From the IMG/VR virus record IMGVR_UViG_3300030419_000980, positions 1-27,704 of that record: 27,704 nt of DNA. One strand, given 5' to 3'. The notes under the pieces are model-generated. The model had not been told where the DNA came from, made no database searches, and saw nothing but the letters and a program-made list of their open reading frames with translations. This document shows, piece after piece, positions 6,062 through 14,011 of the stretch (positions are counted from its first letter, which is position 1; each line of letters opens with the position of its first letter). A program made the translations under genes and the position numbers. This DNA comes from a virus.

Positions 6062-6649
6062 TTAACCGTCCCCTGAGATTTGAACTTGTTGATAATATAA
6101 GGAACCTTTATTAGCGTTCCCTTTTTCATTTACAACACTCACTTTATGTTGTCTGACTATGGACTGTCCCAAATTAGTTGTGTAAGCAGTAGAAATACCA
6201 CTTGTATTAACATTACCAAGAGTTAGTTTAGCCTTAAAGTCACTGTTATATGGTCCAGCATTACCGTTCCATACTGCAGTTACTTCAGCATAACTAATTT
6301 TACTAGTCCAGTTACTATCACATGATCCAGTAGTTAATCCTACACAATCACCTATAACAAATGGCCATTGAGTACCTTCTGGTGCATATACCACACAAGG
6401 ATTAGCAGCAGTGATACTATCGACGATATTCGATCCCTTTGTTTGAGCAAGACTTAATGAAGTATTTGCAGGGATATAAGTATCAGTTTCTCCTACAGTT
6501 TCAGCAACACCAGATTTTACTATTACATGACATCCTGCATCTACTGCAGTAAGTCGTATTACATTTGACTGAACATCAAATGCACTTGAAGTGACTGCTG
6601 TTCCAGATATTGCAAGAGATCCTCCTGCGCCGACGGGTCTAAGTGCCAT
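6062..6649 (-). CDS. Putative virion structural protein, 195 aa, in the gp68 position
   Basis: This beta-rich protein of unknown function begins MALRPVGAGGSLAISGTAV. The sequence is rich in Ser, Thr, Gly, Val and Asn, has four cysteines (40, 85, 102, 110), and lacks the helical acidic character of a core protein. Similar proteins with the MALRPVG start occur at this locus in marine T4-like phages, so it is a lineage gene rather than a newcomer. In T4 the slot between 67 and 21 is held by core protein gp68, to which it shows no visible resemblance. A head-surface or decoration role is a guess. It has a late-promoter motif just upstream (6674-6680) and no clear ribosome site. The gp21 gene begins four bases after its stop. 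Confidence 0.8.
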   Translation of the reverse strand: MALRPVGAGGSLAISGTAVTSSAFDVQSNVIRLTAVDAGCHVIVKSGVAETVGETDTYIPANTSLSLAQTKGSNIVDSITAANPCVVYAPEGTQWPFVIGDCVGLTTGSCDSNWTSKISYAEVTAVWNGNAGPYNSDFKAKLTLGNVNTSGISTAYTTNLGQSIVRQHKVSVVNEKGNANKGSLYYQQVQISGDG

Positions 6650-6673
6650 TATACTTAAGGTCCATTTAATAGT

Positions 6674-6680
6674 TATTTAG
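6674..6680 (-). promoter_or_regulatory. Late promoter motif CTAAATA overlapping the gp67 stop codon
   Basis: The minus strand reads TTTTCTAAATAAC. TAA at 6679-6677 is both the gp67 stop and part of the motif. It lies 25 bases before the ATG at 6649. Confidence 0.5.
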
Positions 6681-6967
6681 AAAACTTTTGCAGTAGATTT
6701 TTCAACTTCATCCGAAGGAACTTCTTCGACTTCTGCTTCTACTTCTGTATCAACTTCAGCTTCAACATCTGTCTCTGCTTCTGCGTCTACTTCTGTATCT
6801 ACTTCACTTTCAACTTCAGGTTCTTCATCACCAAATAAAGATGATGCCACTTCAGGGCGATGTCCATCTACTCTTTCTGCTGATTTTGCAAAAAGAAGAT
6901 CTTTAATTTTATCGCTAATTTGAGATGGCGACTCATCACTCACCATCATATCCATTAATTCATCCAT
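6677..6967 (-). CDS. gp67: Prohead core protein gp67-like, acidic
   Basis: This 96-residue protein sits directly downstream of the portal gene, the place of T4 gene 67 (PIP, 80 aa), a prohead core protein required for correct head shape. The N-terminal half (MDELMDMMVSDESPSQISDK) is helical. Residues 47-90 are almost only Glu, Asp, Val, Ala and Thr in an irregular repeat of the type EVDTEVDAEAETDVEAEVDT, resembling the acidic tail of T4 gp67. The DNA of that tail is a degenerate repeat (6698-6829). The start at ATG 6967 coincides with a CTAAATATGG sequence; ATG at 6955, preceded by GGATGA, is a possible alternative. A perfect TATAAATA late motif lies at 6997-7004. The identification rests on position, size and acidity. 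Confidence 0.82.
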   Translation of the reverse strand: MDELMDMMVSDESPSQISDKIKDLLFAKSAERVDGHRPEVASSLFGDEEPEVESEVDTEVDAEAETDVEAEVDTEVEAEVEEVPSDEVEKSTAKVF

Positions 6968-6990
6968 ATTTAGTAATAAAATAGTTTAAT

Positions 6991-7021
6991 CCCTAGTATT
7001 TATAGTGTCTTAACACTAGGG
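6991..7021 (-). other. Hairpin overlapping the late promoter between gp20 and gp67
   Basis: Two alternative inverted repeats nest here. CCCTAGT (6991-6997) pairs perfectly with ACTAGGG (7015-7021). Inside, TAGTGT (7003-7008) pairs with ACACTA (7013-7018) around a 4-base loop. No T-run follows, so it does not look like an intrinsic terminator. It contains the TATAAATA motif. Confidence 0.5.
6997..7004 (-). promoter_or_regulatory. Perfect T4 late promoter TATAAATA upstream of gp67
   Basis: The minus strand reads TATAAATA, identical to the T4 late consensus, 29 bases before the gp67 ATG. A second CTAAATA at 6967-6973 touches the start codon and is probably not used for this gene. Confidence 0.65.
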
Positions 7022-7023
7022 GT

Positions 7024-8709
7024 CTATATTTCGCCTCCCTTAGGCATTTTCTTTGGTTGGTCTTCTATTACTTCGGATTCTAAATCTGGTTCAGCAACAG
7101 GAGCACCAGCACTATCTACCCCAGCCCCGGCTTGCATTTCTAGTTCTGCACCAAGTGGTAAACCAGTTTCGGGATCAGTTGTCATTGGATCAAAGATCTT
7201 ACCATCAGCAATTTCTTTTTCAATGAGTTTATCCTGTTCTAAGATTTCTTCATCAGTCTGTCTAAGAATCTTACGTCTTACATAGTCCTGTGAATAGTAC
7301 TTACCAATATATGGTTCTGCAGTTGCAGCAACAGCAATTCTTTCGTTAAAGAGTTCTGTTTCCTTCAATTCTGAGAAATGATTATCATATAAGAAGTCAT
7401 ATTGGATGTGCTCACTCATTACTTCCCAGTCTTCTGGAGTGATTACATTCTTCAATAATAACTGAGTTTTCAGCATATCATTGAACATATTTGAGAATCT
7501 CTTCCTCAAACGTCCAACAAATTTAGTGAATTTTAATTCGTCTCTTAATATCTCTGAGGATCTTCCCAGGTTGAATCCTCCTTCTCCGTCCATTCTTGAT
7601 GGGGGTACATTGAGCGACCTATATAATTTCTTTTTGAAGTACTCAATATCCGTGATTTCACCAAGGTTTTGACCTCCAGGAAGAGTAGAAATTTCAGTTC
7701 CACGACCTCCTTCCCTTCTAGGCAGCCAGAAATCTTCAAGCATTGCCATGTACTTCTTGTCATCACGGATCTCTCCTGTATCTGCGTTGTATACAAGTTT
7801 GTTCCGATATCTCATCATCACATCTCTGAGATATTGCTCTGCTTTAATCTTAGGCAAGTTACCTACATCAATATAGAAAATCCTACGCTCTGGAGCACGA
7901 GATAATCTGTAAATAACAAGACTATCCTCAATCATTCTAAGTTGATTGAGTGACTTGATTGCCTTATGGAGATATGAAAGTGTTACACCTTTATTTCTAT
8001 CAACTAGACCAGATGTACAATAAGTGACAGAATCACGAGTCATTTTAATACCCTGACTTGCACCCTTGGCATTAATATTACCAGTTGGATATGCAGGACC
8101 AGGATTATAAATGAAATATTCTTCAATTTTAGGGAACGTATAATCCATTGGATTATCGCTCGTCATTTTAGTTACATTATATTTGTCATCCTTACTCTTC
8201 TTTTCTTGACGGATATAACGCATTTTCATTGCGTCAATATAACGCAACTCTTGAATCCCTTCATGGGGATTTTTAATATCTATTACCTTATGATAATAGA
8301 TTCTTCCGTCAACATACCAATTCCTATAAATCTCATGAGCCTTTTTATCAAAGTCTAGAAGATCTTTAATAAATTTAAACTCTGCTCTAATCTTATCTTT
8401 AATACCATCACTAGCATTAAGATTGGATAATTCAATCTCAACAGGAGTGTCATTTAGATCACTGACAACTGCCTCATTTACAATATCTTCAATAGCACTA
8501 TCCGCTTCAGGATGAAGTGCCATTTCACGATATCTTTTAATAAGATCAAATTCAGTTCTAAAGATTCCTTCAATATCAACATAGGAACCAAAAAAACCAC
8601 TACTCAAATAGTGATCAGACCCATCCTCATTATTTTGAGGAATGGGCGATGCTACAGATGGAGATAGTGGTTCTTGATCCTCAATAGAGAATCCAAAAAG
8701 CCTTGCCAT
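7024..8709 (-). CDS. gp20: Portal vertex protein gp20
   Basis: This is the dodecameric portal through which DNA enters and leaves the head, and the nucleus of prohead assembly. Its 561 residues compare with 524 in T4. Characteristic stretches are YREMALHPEADSAIEDIVNE (about 61-80), a motif used as a marine phage marker, then FKFIKDLLDFDKKAHEIYRN and SLNVPPSRMDGEGGFNLGRS (about 365-385). The C-terminal tail is acidic and Pro/Ala-rich (from about 500), as expected for the crown end. ATG at 8709 is preceded by AAAGGAT and a CTAAATA motif. Gene order gp19-gp20-gp67 is that of T4. Confidence 0.98.
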   Translation of the reverse strand: MARLFGFSIEDQEPLSPSVASPIPQNNEDGSDHYLSSGFFGSYVDIEGIFRTEFDLIKRYREMALHPEADSAIEDIVNEAVVSDLNDTPVEIELSNLNASDGIKDKIRAEFKFIKDLLDFDKKAHEIYRNWYVDGRIYYHKVIDIKNPHEGIQELRYIDAMKMRYIRQEKKSKDDKYNVTKMTSDNPMDYTFPKIEEYFIYNPGPAYPTGNINAKGASQGIKMTRDSVTYCTSGLVDRNKGVTLSYLHKAIKSLNQLRMIEDSLVIYRLSRAPERRIFYIDVGNLPKIKAEQYLRDVMMRYRNKLVYNADTGEIRDDKKYMAMLEDFWLPRREGGRGTEISTLPGGQNLGEITDIEYFKKKLYRSLNVPPSRMDGEGGFNLGRSSEILRDELKFTKFVGRLRKRFSNMFNDMLKTQLLLKNVITPEDWEVMSEHIQYDFLYDNHFSELKETELFNERIAVAATAEPYIGKYYSQDYVRRKILRQTDEEILEQDKLIEKEIADGKIFDPMTTDPETGLPLGAELEMQAGAGVDSAGAPVAEPDLESEVIEDQPKKMPKGGEI

Positions 8710-8731
8710 AATTTATTTTTATCCTTTTGAC

Positions 8732-8738
8732 TATTTAG
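8732..8738 (-). promoter_or_regulatory. Late promoter motif CTAAATA upstream of gp20
   Basis: The minus strand reads AACTAAATAGTC directly after the gp19 stop and 22 bases before the gp20 ATG. Confidence 0.5.
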
Positions 8739-9329
8739 TTAGCCGTTTGGACCGCCAGCCCCAGTTAATGAGAAGGAGTTGACTTGGAAATCTACTGTAA
8801 ATTCTTCGATAGCATCAGAAGAATCATATGATAGATCAATAGAAGATACGGTTGTTGGGAAAATGTCTATAAATTCATATTCCTTTAATACCGCATTTGT
8901 ATCTCCAGCATTTGTTGTGCTATTCGGAGCTGATCCTCTACCAAGTTGGAATACCTTAGCATTTGTCATATATGCAGAAGGATCGGTTGCACCTAAGTTA
9001 TTTTCTAACTTGGCAATTAATTCGACCCATTGCTCAAATGCATTTCTTAATCTGAAATTCTCATCCTGAATAACGGTGATTGACCAAACATCAACTGTTC
9101 TGTCTCCAGCAACTTTGAAAATACGACCTCTAAAGGGAACATCAATTTGTGCAATATTAGATGCTGGCATTGATGCTGCCTTACACATATATCGGAAGCT
9201 GTCTGCATCCCAATCAATTCCTGCTGGCAAAGCAGCTAATTCAACTTCGAATAAATTCGGTCTTGCACCACCCCCAATAAGGGCGGCCTTAAACTGAGAA
9301 ATTGTTTTGTTTTCTCTGGATGTTGCCAT
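8739..9329 (-). CDS. gp19: Tail tube protein gp19
   Basis: This is the subunit of the inner tail tube that conducts DNA into the host. Its 196 residues compare with 163 in T4. The start MATSRENKTISQFKAALIGG leads into ARPNLFEVEL (about 22-31), a SMPASNIAQIDVPFRGRIFK hairpin (about 53-72) and the C-terminal FTVDFQVNSFSLTG strand, the typical tail-tube arrangement. The start at 9329 is well supported by AGGAGG 11 bases upstream and by the CTAAATA motif at 9353-9359. It lies between sheath gp18 and portal gp20 as in T4. A second tube-fold protein is at 1742-2296. Confidence 0.95.
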   Translation of the reverse strand: MATSRENKTISQFKAALIGGGARPNLFEVELAALPAGIDWDADSFRYMCKAASMPASNIAQIDVPFRGRIFKVAGDRTVDVWSITVIQDENFRLRNAFEQWVELIAKLENNLGATDPSAYMTNAKVFQLGRGSAPNSTTNAGDTNAVLKEYEFIDIFPTTVSSIDLSYDSSDAIEEFTVDFQVNSFSLTGAGGPNG

Positions 9330-9340
9330 AATTCTTTAAT

Positions 9341-9346
9341 CCTCCT
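9341..9346 (-). promoter_or_regulatory. gp19: Strong ribosome binding site AGGAGG for gp19
   Basis: AGGAGG lies 11 bases before the ATG at 9329. It is one of only two near-perfect Shine-Dalgarno sequences in the window, fitting the high copy number of tail tube protein. Confidence 0.75.
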
Positions 9347-9352
9347 GTTAGT

Positions 9353-9359
9353 TATTTAG
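9353..9359 (-). promoter_or_regulatory. Late promoter motif CTAAATA upstream of gp19
   Basis: The minus strand reads ATCTAAATAAC, 23 bases before the gp19 ATG and 13 bases beyond the gp18 stop. Confidence 0.55.
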
Positions 9360-9372
9360 ATAATATATCGAA

Positions 9373-11619
9373 TTAAGCGCGACCAGCGACTTCTTCAAAT
9401 GAGACCCCAGTTCTAGTAGCAACAAACGTAAGAGTTACGTAGTTGATAGACTTGGCAGGTTTCAGATAGATGTCTGCTCTAAATTCATTGTTATCGATAA
9501 CATCAGGAGTGTTATTTGTAGTATCGCAAATAACTAGGAATCCGTAAATACCACGTTTTGCCTCAACATCCCTTAGATAAGGTTCAACAATGTTTCTGAA
9601 GTTTGCTCTTGTCAACTCATCATTGAGTTCAAAGAGTTGTGCTTCTGCAGCATTCTCAAGTGCTTGCTCAATAGTAAGGAACAAACGACGAACGTTAATT
9701 CTATCAAACGCCGATGGGTATGATAGACCTGTCTTATCTCCATAAAGAAGAGTTCCAGTTCCAGGTTGAGTAATAATTGAGTTAACTCTCTGAGGATAAA
9801 GTAGATCTCTTTGATCCTTAGTTGGGTTGTATGCTAGTTTAATAACATTATTTAAGATACCTCTTTGCTGTCCAGCAGGAGAGAACCAAGGATAAGCATT
9901 AATATTTGTGCGACACATTAGACCAGCAACGTCTCCGTTACATGGAATGTATCTAAACTCATTATTAAATCTATCATAAGTGTACTTATAACCACTATCA
10001 AATACCGCATAAGATGAGGAATTGATTGGGCTATAGTAGGTAAGTAGATTCGTTGTTTGAGTACCAGTATCAGTAATGTTTACCAAATCTGCTCTATGTG
10101 GTCCAATACAAGCAACACAATCTTTTCTTTCTCCTGCAAGAGAAATTAGATGATTTGCTTTTGCTTGAGATAGATCTCTAGCACCAAGACCAGGACCCAT
10201 AATAAAGTAATCAACTGCTACCTCATCTTTGTTCTCAAACTTATTATAAGAAGTCTTGAGTGAAGCAAGAGTTGCAGTCATTCCACCATTCTCACCAGTA
10301 GCAGGAATTGTGGAAGAGTAGTCAGTACCACCACCTAAAGCGTAGGTAATATTTCCAAGTGAGGAGAAGTTTGCGTCTTGTGCTTTTTGTCCCCATAAAC
10401 CTTGAGCAGTTGTGTAAGTAACACATGTTGATGCGAAACCACTTGCTCTTGGTTCGGTTAACCAGTAAGCATCTCTAGCCTGTGATGGATTATATCCAGC
10501 ATATAGATTTGTTGAGAAATCTGCAAGATACTGTTTGTAGTAAATCTTCTGAGGAGAATTTACTGCAGATACACAGTCTTCTGCTTTAGATATACTCAAA
10601 TGCTTCTCAAGGATGTTACCTTGAATTCCACTAACTGTACCGAAATCATCAACAACAGCAACGTGCATTGCATCGTTCTTACCATTGCGATCACTTACAT
10701 ATACGTTAGTGATTGGTTTTGGTGCAAGAGACTTCCAGTAAACTGTTGAGTTTTCTAATCCTAGAGTCTGCTCATTGTACCAATCTTTTGCCGTGGTTGG
10801 TGTAAATGCTACAGCAGCAATACCACCACCAGTTGTACCAGTGTTAATACCAGAGTTGTTTACAAACCAGATACTATCTGAGGTATCAAACGCAGCATAC
10901 TGAGCATTTTCTGCGTAATCAATCCTTGTTTCTGTACCAGCACTTGAAACTCGTGCGGTAATCTTAACATCAATGGTAGATTCACTGTTTGTTGAATCAG
11001 TAGATACACCCGTAATAATACCCTTGAGGTATCCACTATAAGTTGATGTAGTACCAATACCAGGTAGAACTACACTACTTAAAGCTGCCGTAACAGCATA
11101 TCCAATGATAGCACCTGCTTCATTAAGATCAGTAGTTGTAATACCCAACCTTTGGTCTGCTAAGTCATCAATCTGACAAACTTTTAATCCGTTAGCCCAA
11201 GAACCAGGAGTTTTTGCTCCGTAATAGAAGTCTGTTGCTGAATTCCAATTTGCATTATAGTCATCGTAGCTCTTAATTTTTAAGGAACCACCACCAGTAA
11301 CTGTAGTAGAAGCAATACCGACACCAGCATTTGATGTCCCCATATCAGTATCGTCAGTTCTACAAACTTTTAGAACTCCTCCGTATGACAAGTAAGATGC
11401 TGCACTCATCCAGTACTCATATTGAGCATCTGTGGAAAGAGGCTTACCAAAACTATTGATAAGATCTTCTTCTGTAGTAACATCAATTGGGTCATCTACC
11501 GGACCAATTCTAAAAGGACCAGCAATTGCACCGATGTTATCCAGTACATTATCAGCTCTTCCCTGCGTTAAATCAACCTCTCTGACCAATACTCCAGGAG
11601 ATAATTGAGGAGTCGCCAT
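9373..11619 (-). CDS. gp18: Contractile tail sheath protein gp18
   Basis: This is the subunit of the contractile sheath that drives the tube through the cell envelope. Its 748 residues exceed T4 gp18 (659). The N-terminus LSPGVLVREVDLTQ is the conserved sheath start. The C-terminal conserved part (about 570-745) shows YPWFSPAGQQRGILNNV, LYPQRVNSIITQPGTG, DRINVRRLFLTIEQALENAA and the final YVTLTFVATRTGVSFEEV. The middle (about 160-300) is Thr/Ser/Gly-rich and carries the lineage-specific outer domains. The start at 11619 has GGAG nine bases upstream and ATAAATA at 11656-11662. The order gp17-gp18-gp19 is as in T4. Confidence 0.98.
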   Translation of the reverse strand: MATPQLSPGVLVREVDLTQGRADNVLDNIGAIAGPFRIGPVDDPIDVTTEEDLINSFGKPLSTDAQYEYWMSAASYLSYGGVLKVCRTDDTDMGTSNAGVGIASTTVTGGGSLKIKSYDDYNANWNSATDFYYGAKTPGSWANGLKVCQIDDLADQRLGITTTDLNEAGAIIGYAVTAALSSVVLPGIGTTSTYSGYLKGIITGVSTDSTNSESTIDVKITARVSSAGTETRIDYAENAQYAAFDTSDSIWFVNNSGINTGTTGGGIAAVAFTPTTAKDWYNEQTLGLENSTVYWKSLAPKPITNVYVSDRNGKNDAMHVAVVDDFGTVSGIQGNILEKHLSISKAEDCVSAVNSPQKIYYKQYLADFSTNLYAGYNPSQARDAYWLTEPRASGFASTCVTYTTAQGLWGQKAQDANFSSLGNITYALGGGTDYSSTIPATGENGGMTATLASLKTSYNKFENKDEVAVDYFIMGPGLGARDLSQAKANHLISLAGERKDCVACIGPHRADLVNITDTGTQTTNLLTYYSPINSSSYAVFDSGYKYTYDRFNNEFRYIPCNGDVAGLMCRTNINAYPWFSPAGQQRGILNNVIKLAYNPTKDQRDLLYPQRVNSIITQPGTGTLLYGDKTGLSYPSAFDRINVRRLFLTIEQALENAAEAQLFELNDELTRANFRNIVEPYLRDVEAKRGIYGFLVICDTTNNTPDVIDNNEFRADIYLKPAKSINYVTLTFVATRTGVSFEEVAGRA

Positions 11620-11655
11620 GTTTTTTTTCTCCGATTCTCAGATTAATCTAAAAAT

Positions 11656-11662
11656 TATTTAT
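11656..11662 (-). promoter_or_regulatory. Late promoter motif ATAAATA upstream of gp18
   Basis: The minus strand reads CAATAAATAATTT, 36 bases before the gp18 ATG and 12 bases beyond the gp17 stop. Confidence 0.55.
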
Positions 11663-11674
11663 TGTTTTGGACGT

Positions 11675-13327
11675 TTACATATACTCCCACATATATGATC
11701 GATCCCCATACTCATCTGTATGCCATCGATCTCCTTCTGCATCTACAAAACTAGTATCGTCCATTCCATCAGAAATAAATCCAAATGGTGCCATATCTTG
11801 TTCTATTTGATTCTTCTGCTCTTCATATAATCTTTTTCTTACATCCTGATCAGTAAGTTCTTTAAAGTACTCACATTGTACTAACCATGCATATATGACC
11901 AAGCACATTGCAAGATCATCATTACATCCTTCTTCTGCCTCGAAAGAATTACTTTTTTGAATAAAGGTTGTTAATTCGCTTAGTATTTCATAATCATTGA
12001 ATATTAGTTTATCAGTTTCTATAATCGTCTTTAAGTTAAGAGAACCGACCTTCTTAACAGTTTTTGACATCTTCACTCCAAGTTGTGTTTTCTTACCAGA
12101 GAACCCCTGACCGACAACTTGACCTGCTCTACCTCTCATAGAACACATTAAAAGATTTTCATACTCTAAATCATAGTTTAATATAGATGCTACTTGATCT
12201 CCAATATCATTTACTTCACATAGAACAAAAGCATTATTATAATTTTTAACTACTTCATATATGACACTTGGAAAAAGCATCGGTTTAATTTCATTATTTC
12301 TAAATTTAGCAACTACTCTATGAGGAAACTCGGTAATATCTATGATAACAAAAGCTGAGTAATCATTACCTACTCCACGAGCAACGTCTACTGTACAAAC
12401 ATAATCGTGTTTTGGTTTAGGATCTTCATAGACATCTAATCCAGCATTTCTTGTTTTAGGATTTTCATAAACAAGAGATCTTAATTTACTAGGTGCAATA
12501 AGAGTATCAACAGATCCTAAGAATTCACACTCAAACTCAATCTTAAACTGTTGTTCAGATGTGTTTGCAATGGTCTGTTCTCTCCATACATCATCTCTTC
12601 CTGGAACTTCAGACCAATGAACATCAGTAGGAACATATTCATTCTTTCCTTTTTCTGCATCATGCCAATACCTATAAAAATGATTCATCCCGTGAGGGGT
12701 AGAAACCATTATTACCTTGGTCGATTTACCAGAAGTAATAGTAGGGTAAACACTAGCAAAGAAAGACTCAGCGATGTGATTGGGAACAAAAGCAAATTCA
12801 TCCAAGAATAGGATATTGAAAGACATACCCCTAACAGCACTAGCAGAGGTAGACGCAGCCAAGATTTTCGAACCATTTTCCAACTCCAATGAACCTTTAT
12901 TCCACGATATAATACCTTGTTGCATCCACTTAGGTAAATTCTCATATGCAGTCTGCAATCTACCTAAAAGGTCTCTAGCAGTTGCTGCCTTGTTAGCAAG
13001 AATACCAATATTAACATTATCATTAAACACAGCATAATGTAATAAGTAAGATACCGATGTAGTAGACTTACCAGTCTGTCTAGGCATCTTACAAATATTA
13101 AATCTATTATCGTGAAATCTCTTAATTAAAGTCTCTTGAAAATGATAAGGTTCAAAAGGTACAAGACCTTCATCAAGAGAAACAATTTTTACATGTTGTT
13201 TAGCAAAATAAACTGGATCATGCTTACAAGCCATGAATTCCAGGATTTGCTCCTTTGTAAACTCTTGTTGGACATTCGCCTTCTTCAGAAGGGGATTACC
13301 CAAATATACGTCATCCATTACAGGCAT
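11675..13327 (-). CDS. gp17: Terminase large subunit gp17 (packaging ATPase and nuclease)
   Basis: This is the motor that pumps DNA into the prohead and cuts the concatemer. Its 550 residues compare with 610 in T4. ATPase domain: Walker A RQTGKST at 83-89, Walker B ILFLDE at 172-177, and coupling motif VSTPHGMNHFY starting near 208. RNase-H-fold nuclease domain: Asp314 in CTVDVARG, Glu371 in LCEVNDIG and Asp470/471 in CNDDLAM correspond to the three metal-binding acids of T4 gp17. All key residues are present, so the enzyme looks intact. The start is ATG at 13327, one or two bases after the previous stop; an in-frame ATG at 13318 is possible. Its usual partner gene gp16 lies 4.5 kb upstream, separated by the accessory cassette. 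Confidence 0.98.
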   Translation of the reverse strand: MPVMDDVYLGNPLLKKANVQQEFTKEQILEFMACKHDPVYFAKQHVKIVSLDEGLVPFEPYHFQETLIKRFHDNRFNICKMPRQTGKSTTSVSYLLHYAVFNDNVNIGILANKAATARDLLGRLQTAYENLPKWMQQGIISWNKGSLELENGSKILAASTSASAVRGMSFNILFLDEFAFVPNHIAESFFASVYPTITSGKSTKVIMVSTPHGMNHFYRYWHDAEKGKNEYVPTDVHWSEVPGRDDVWREQTIANTSEQQFKIEFECEFLGSVDTLIAPSKLRSLVYENPKTRNAGLDVYEDPKPKHDYVCTVDVARGVGNDYSAFVIIDITEFPHRVVAKFRNNEIKPMLFPSVIYEVVKNYNNAFVLCEVNDIGDQVASILNYDLEYENLLMCSMRGRAGQVVGQGFSGKKTQLGVKMSKTVKKVGSLNLKTIIETDKLIFNDYEILSELTTFIQKSNSFEAEEGCNDDLAMCLVIYAWLVQCEYFKELTDQDVRKRLYEEQKNQIEQDMAPFGFISDGMDDTSFVDAEGDRWHTDEYGDRSYMWEYM

Positions 13328-13329
13328 AA

Positions 13330-13488
13330 TTACATCATTTCATAGTGTCCAAATCTTCTGTTGTGATCTATAGTTTTTTGTTGTAGTTCTAAAATTTTTT
13401 TGAGGTTTTTTAATTCTTTATCTTTCTTTTCTAGTTCTTCAGTTTTATTTTTGTCCTCCCGCTTGGAGGAGTGGTTCTCCTGGGTCAT
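13330..13488 (-). CDS. Small charged coiled-coil protein, 52 aa
   Basis: This short frame starts MTQENHSSKREDKNKTEELE at ATG 13488 and ends RRFGHYEMM before TAA, two bases ahead of the gp17 start. It overlaps the end of the 130-aa gene by 44 bases. It is Lys/Glu-rich with a Leu heptad pattern (ELEKKDKELKNLKKILELQQ), suggesting a short coiled coil. The frame can be extended upstream only with a TTG start inside the neighbouring gene, which I reject. No Shine-Dalgarno precedes the ATG, so it may depend on coupling to the overlapping gene. Function unknown. It could be a random open frame in AT-rich DNA, but its tight junction with gp17 argues for a real gene. Confidence 0.6.
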   Translation of the reverse strand: MTQENHSSKREDKNKTEELEKKDKELKNLKKILELQQKTIDHNRRFGHYEMM

Positions 13489-13837
13489 AGTTAGAAACTT
13501 GGTAGTTCCAGAGTTTAGCACCAGGATACACTTTTCTCACTTGATCCTGGACTTCTCTGCGTGATGGGACTTTGACGGATGGAAAAAACATTTTTATCAT
13601 GTAGTTAGTTCCTCGCCAAGCCAGATAACAGTCTATTATATTGCCTGTCTTGTTGTAATTTGGAAGACGTGTTGCTTCTTCCAAAGGGTCATCATATTTT
13701 ATATTTGTTGTTGTAGGTTGTAAAGGTTCTGGTTTAATTATATCAAAAGACTCAAAATCGCGGAAGACGACTCCTTCGCCGTAATCTTCCACTTTGATAC
13801 CACAATTCTCTAAAGCAGCAACTTGAGCTGGTCCCAT
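13445..13837 (-). CDS. Hypothetical protein, 130 aa, upstream of gp17
   Basis: I do not recognise a function. The protein starts MGPAQVAALENCGIKVEDYG and ends with a Gly/Gln tail. It has a mixed alpha/beta character, and its second half (YLAWRGTNYMIKMFFPSVKVPSRREVQDQV) is basic and conserved-looking, with no membrane segment. It lies two genes before the large terminase and shares a transcription unit with it, from the late motif at 13866-13872, so a late virion or packaging role is likely by position only. The ATG at 13837 has only weak ribosome-site character. Its final 44 bases are shared with the 52-aa frame. Confidence 0.82.
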   Translation of the reverse strand: MGPAQVAALENCGIKVEDYGEGVVFRDFESFDIIKPEPLQPTTTNIKYDDPLEEATRLPNYNKTGNIIDCYLAWRGTNYMIKMFFPSVKVPSRREVQDQVRKVYPGAKLWNYQVSNYDPGEPLLQAGGQK

Positions 13838-13864
13838 ATTGTAATAAAAAACACAAATACCTAT

Positions 13865-13999
13865 CTATTTATCGTTTTCTTCATCTTCCGCAACAAATTT
13901 ATAGTATTGCAGTCTCCTTCGGAGGACGAGAACCTCTTGTTTGAGGTCAGCATTCTCCTCCTCTAATTGTTCAATGTGTTCTTCGTAGACTACATACAT
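13865..13999 (-). CDS. Small acidic coiled-coil protein, 44 aa
   Basis: This short gene reads MYVVYEEHIEQLEEENADLK followed by QEVLVLRRRLQYYKFVAEDE and ENDK, then TAG. It is a clean heptad coiled coil: I9, L12, L19, V23, L26, L30 recur every three to four residues, flanked by many Glu and Arg. Such small leucine-zipper-like proteins are common beside structural genes in marine T4-like phages, but I know no function. It fills the space between the membrane-type protein and the 130-aa gene. Its ATG at 13999 overlaps no other gene and is preceded by a weak TTAAATA motif (14005-14011). Its stop codon merges with the next late promoter (GATAAATAG). Confidence 0.78.
   Translation of the reverse strand: MYVVYEEHIEQLEEENADLKQEVLVLRRRLQYYKFVAEDEENDK
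13866..13872 (-). promoter_or_regulatory. Late promoter motif ATAAATA upstream of the 130-aa gene and gp17
   Basis: The minus strand reads CGATAAATAG at the end of the 44-aa gene, whose TAG stop overlaps it, 28 bases before the ATG at 13837. It would also serve the downstream 52-aa gene and gp17. Confidence 0.55.
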
Positions 14000-14011
14000 G
14001 TAATTATTTAA

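Noticed and set aside
6058-6129. 24-residue N-terminal extension of gp21 from ATG 6129
   Set aside because: It overlaps the upstream gene by 68 bases and reads as the other gene's shadow. MKLIREE at 6057 follows the upstream stop by four bases and agrees with the family start.
6967-6973. CTAAATA touching the gp67 start codon as a promoter
   Set aside because: It would start transcription inside the gene. The perfect TATAAATA at 6997-7004 is the better candidate.
13489-13521. TTG-started longer form of the 52-aa gene
   Set aside because: It adds 11 residues wholly within the overlapping 130-aa gene. The ATG at 13488 is simpler.
13895-13925. CTCCGAAGGAG hairpin as a terminator
   Set aside because: It lies inside the 44-aa coding sequence and no T-run follows it on either strand.
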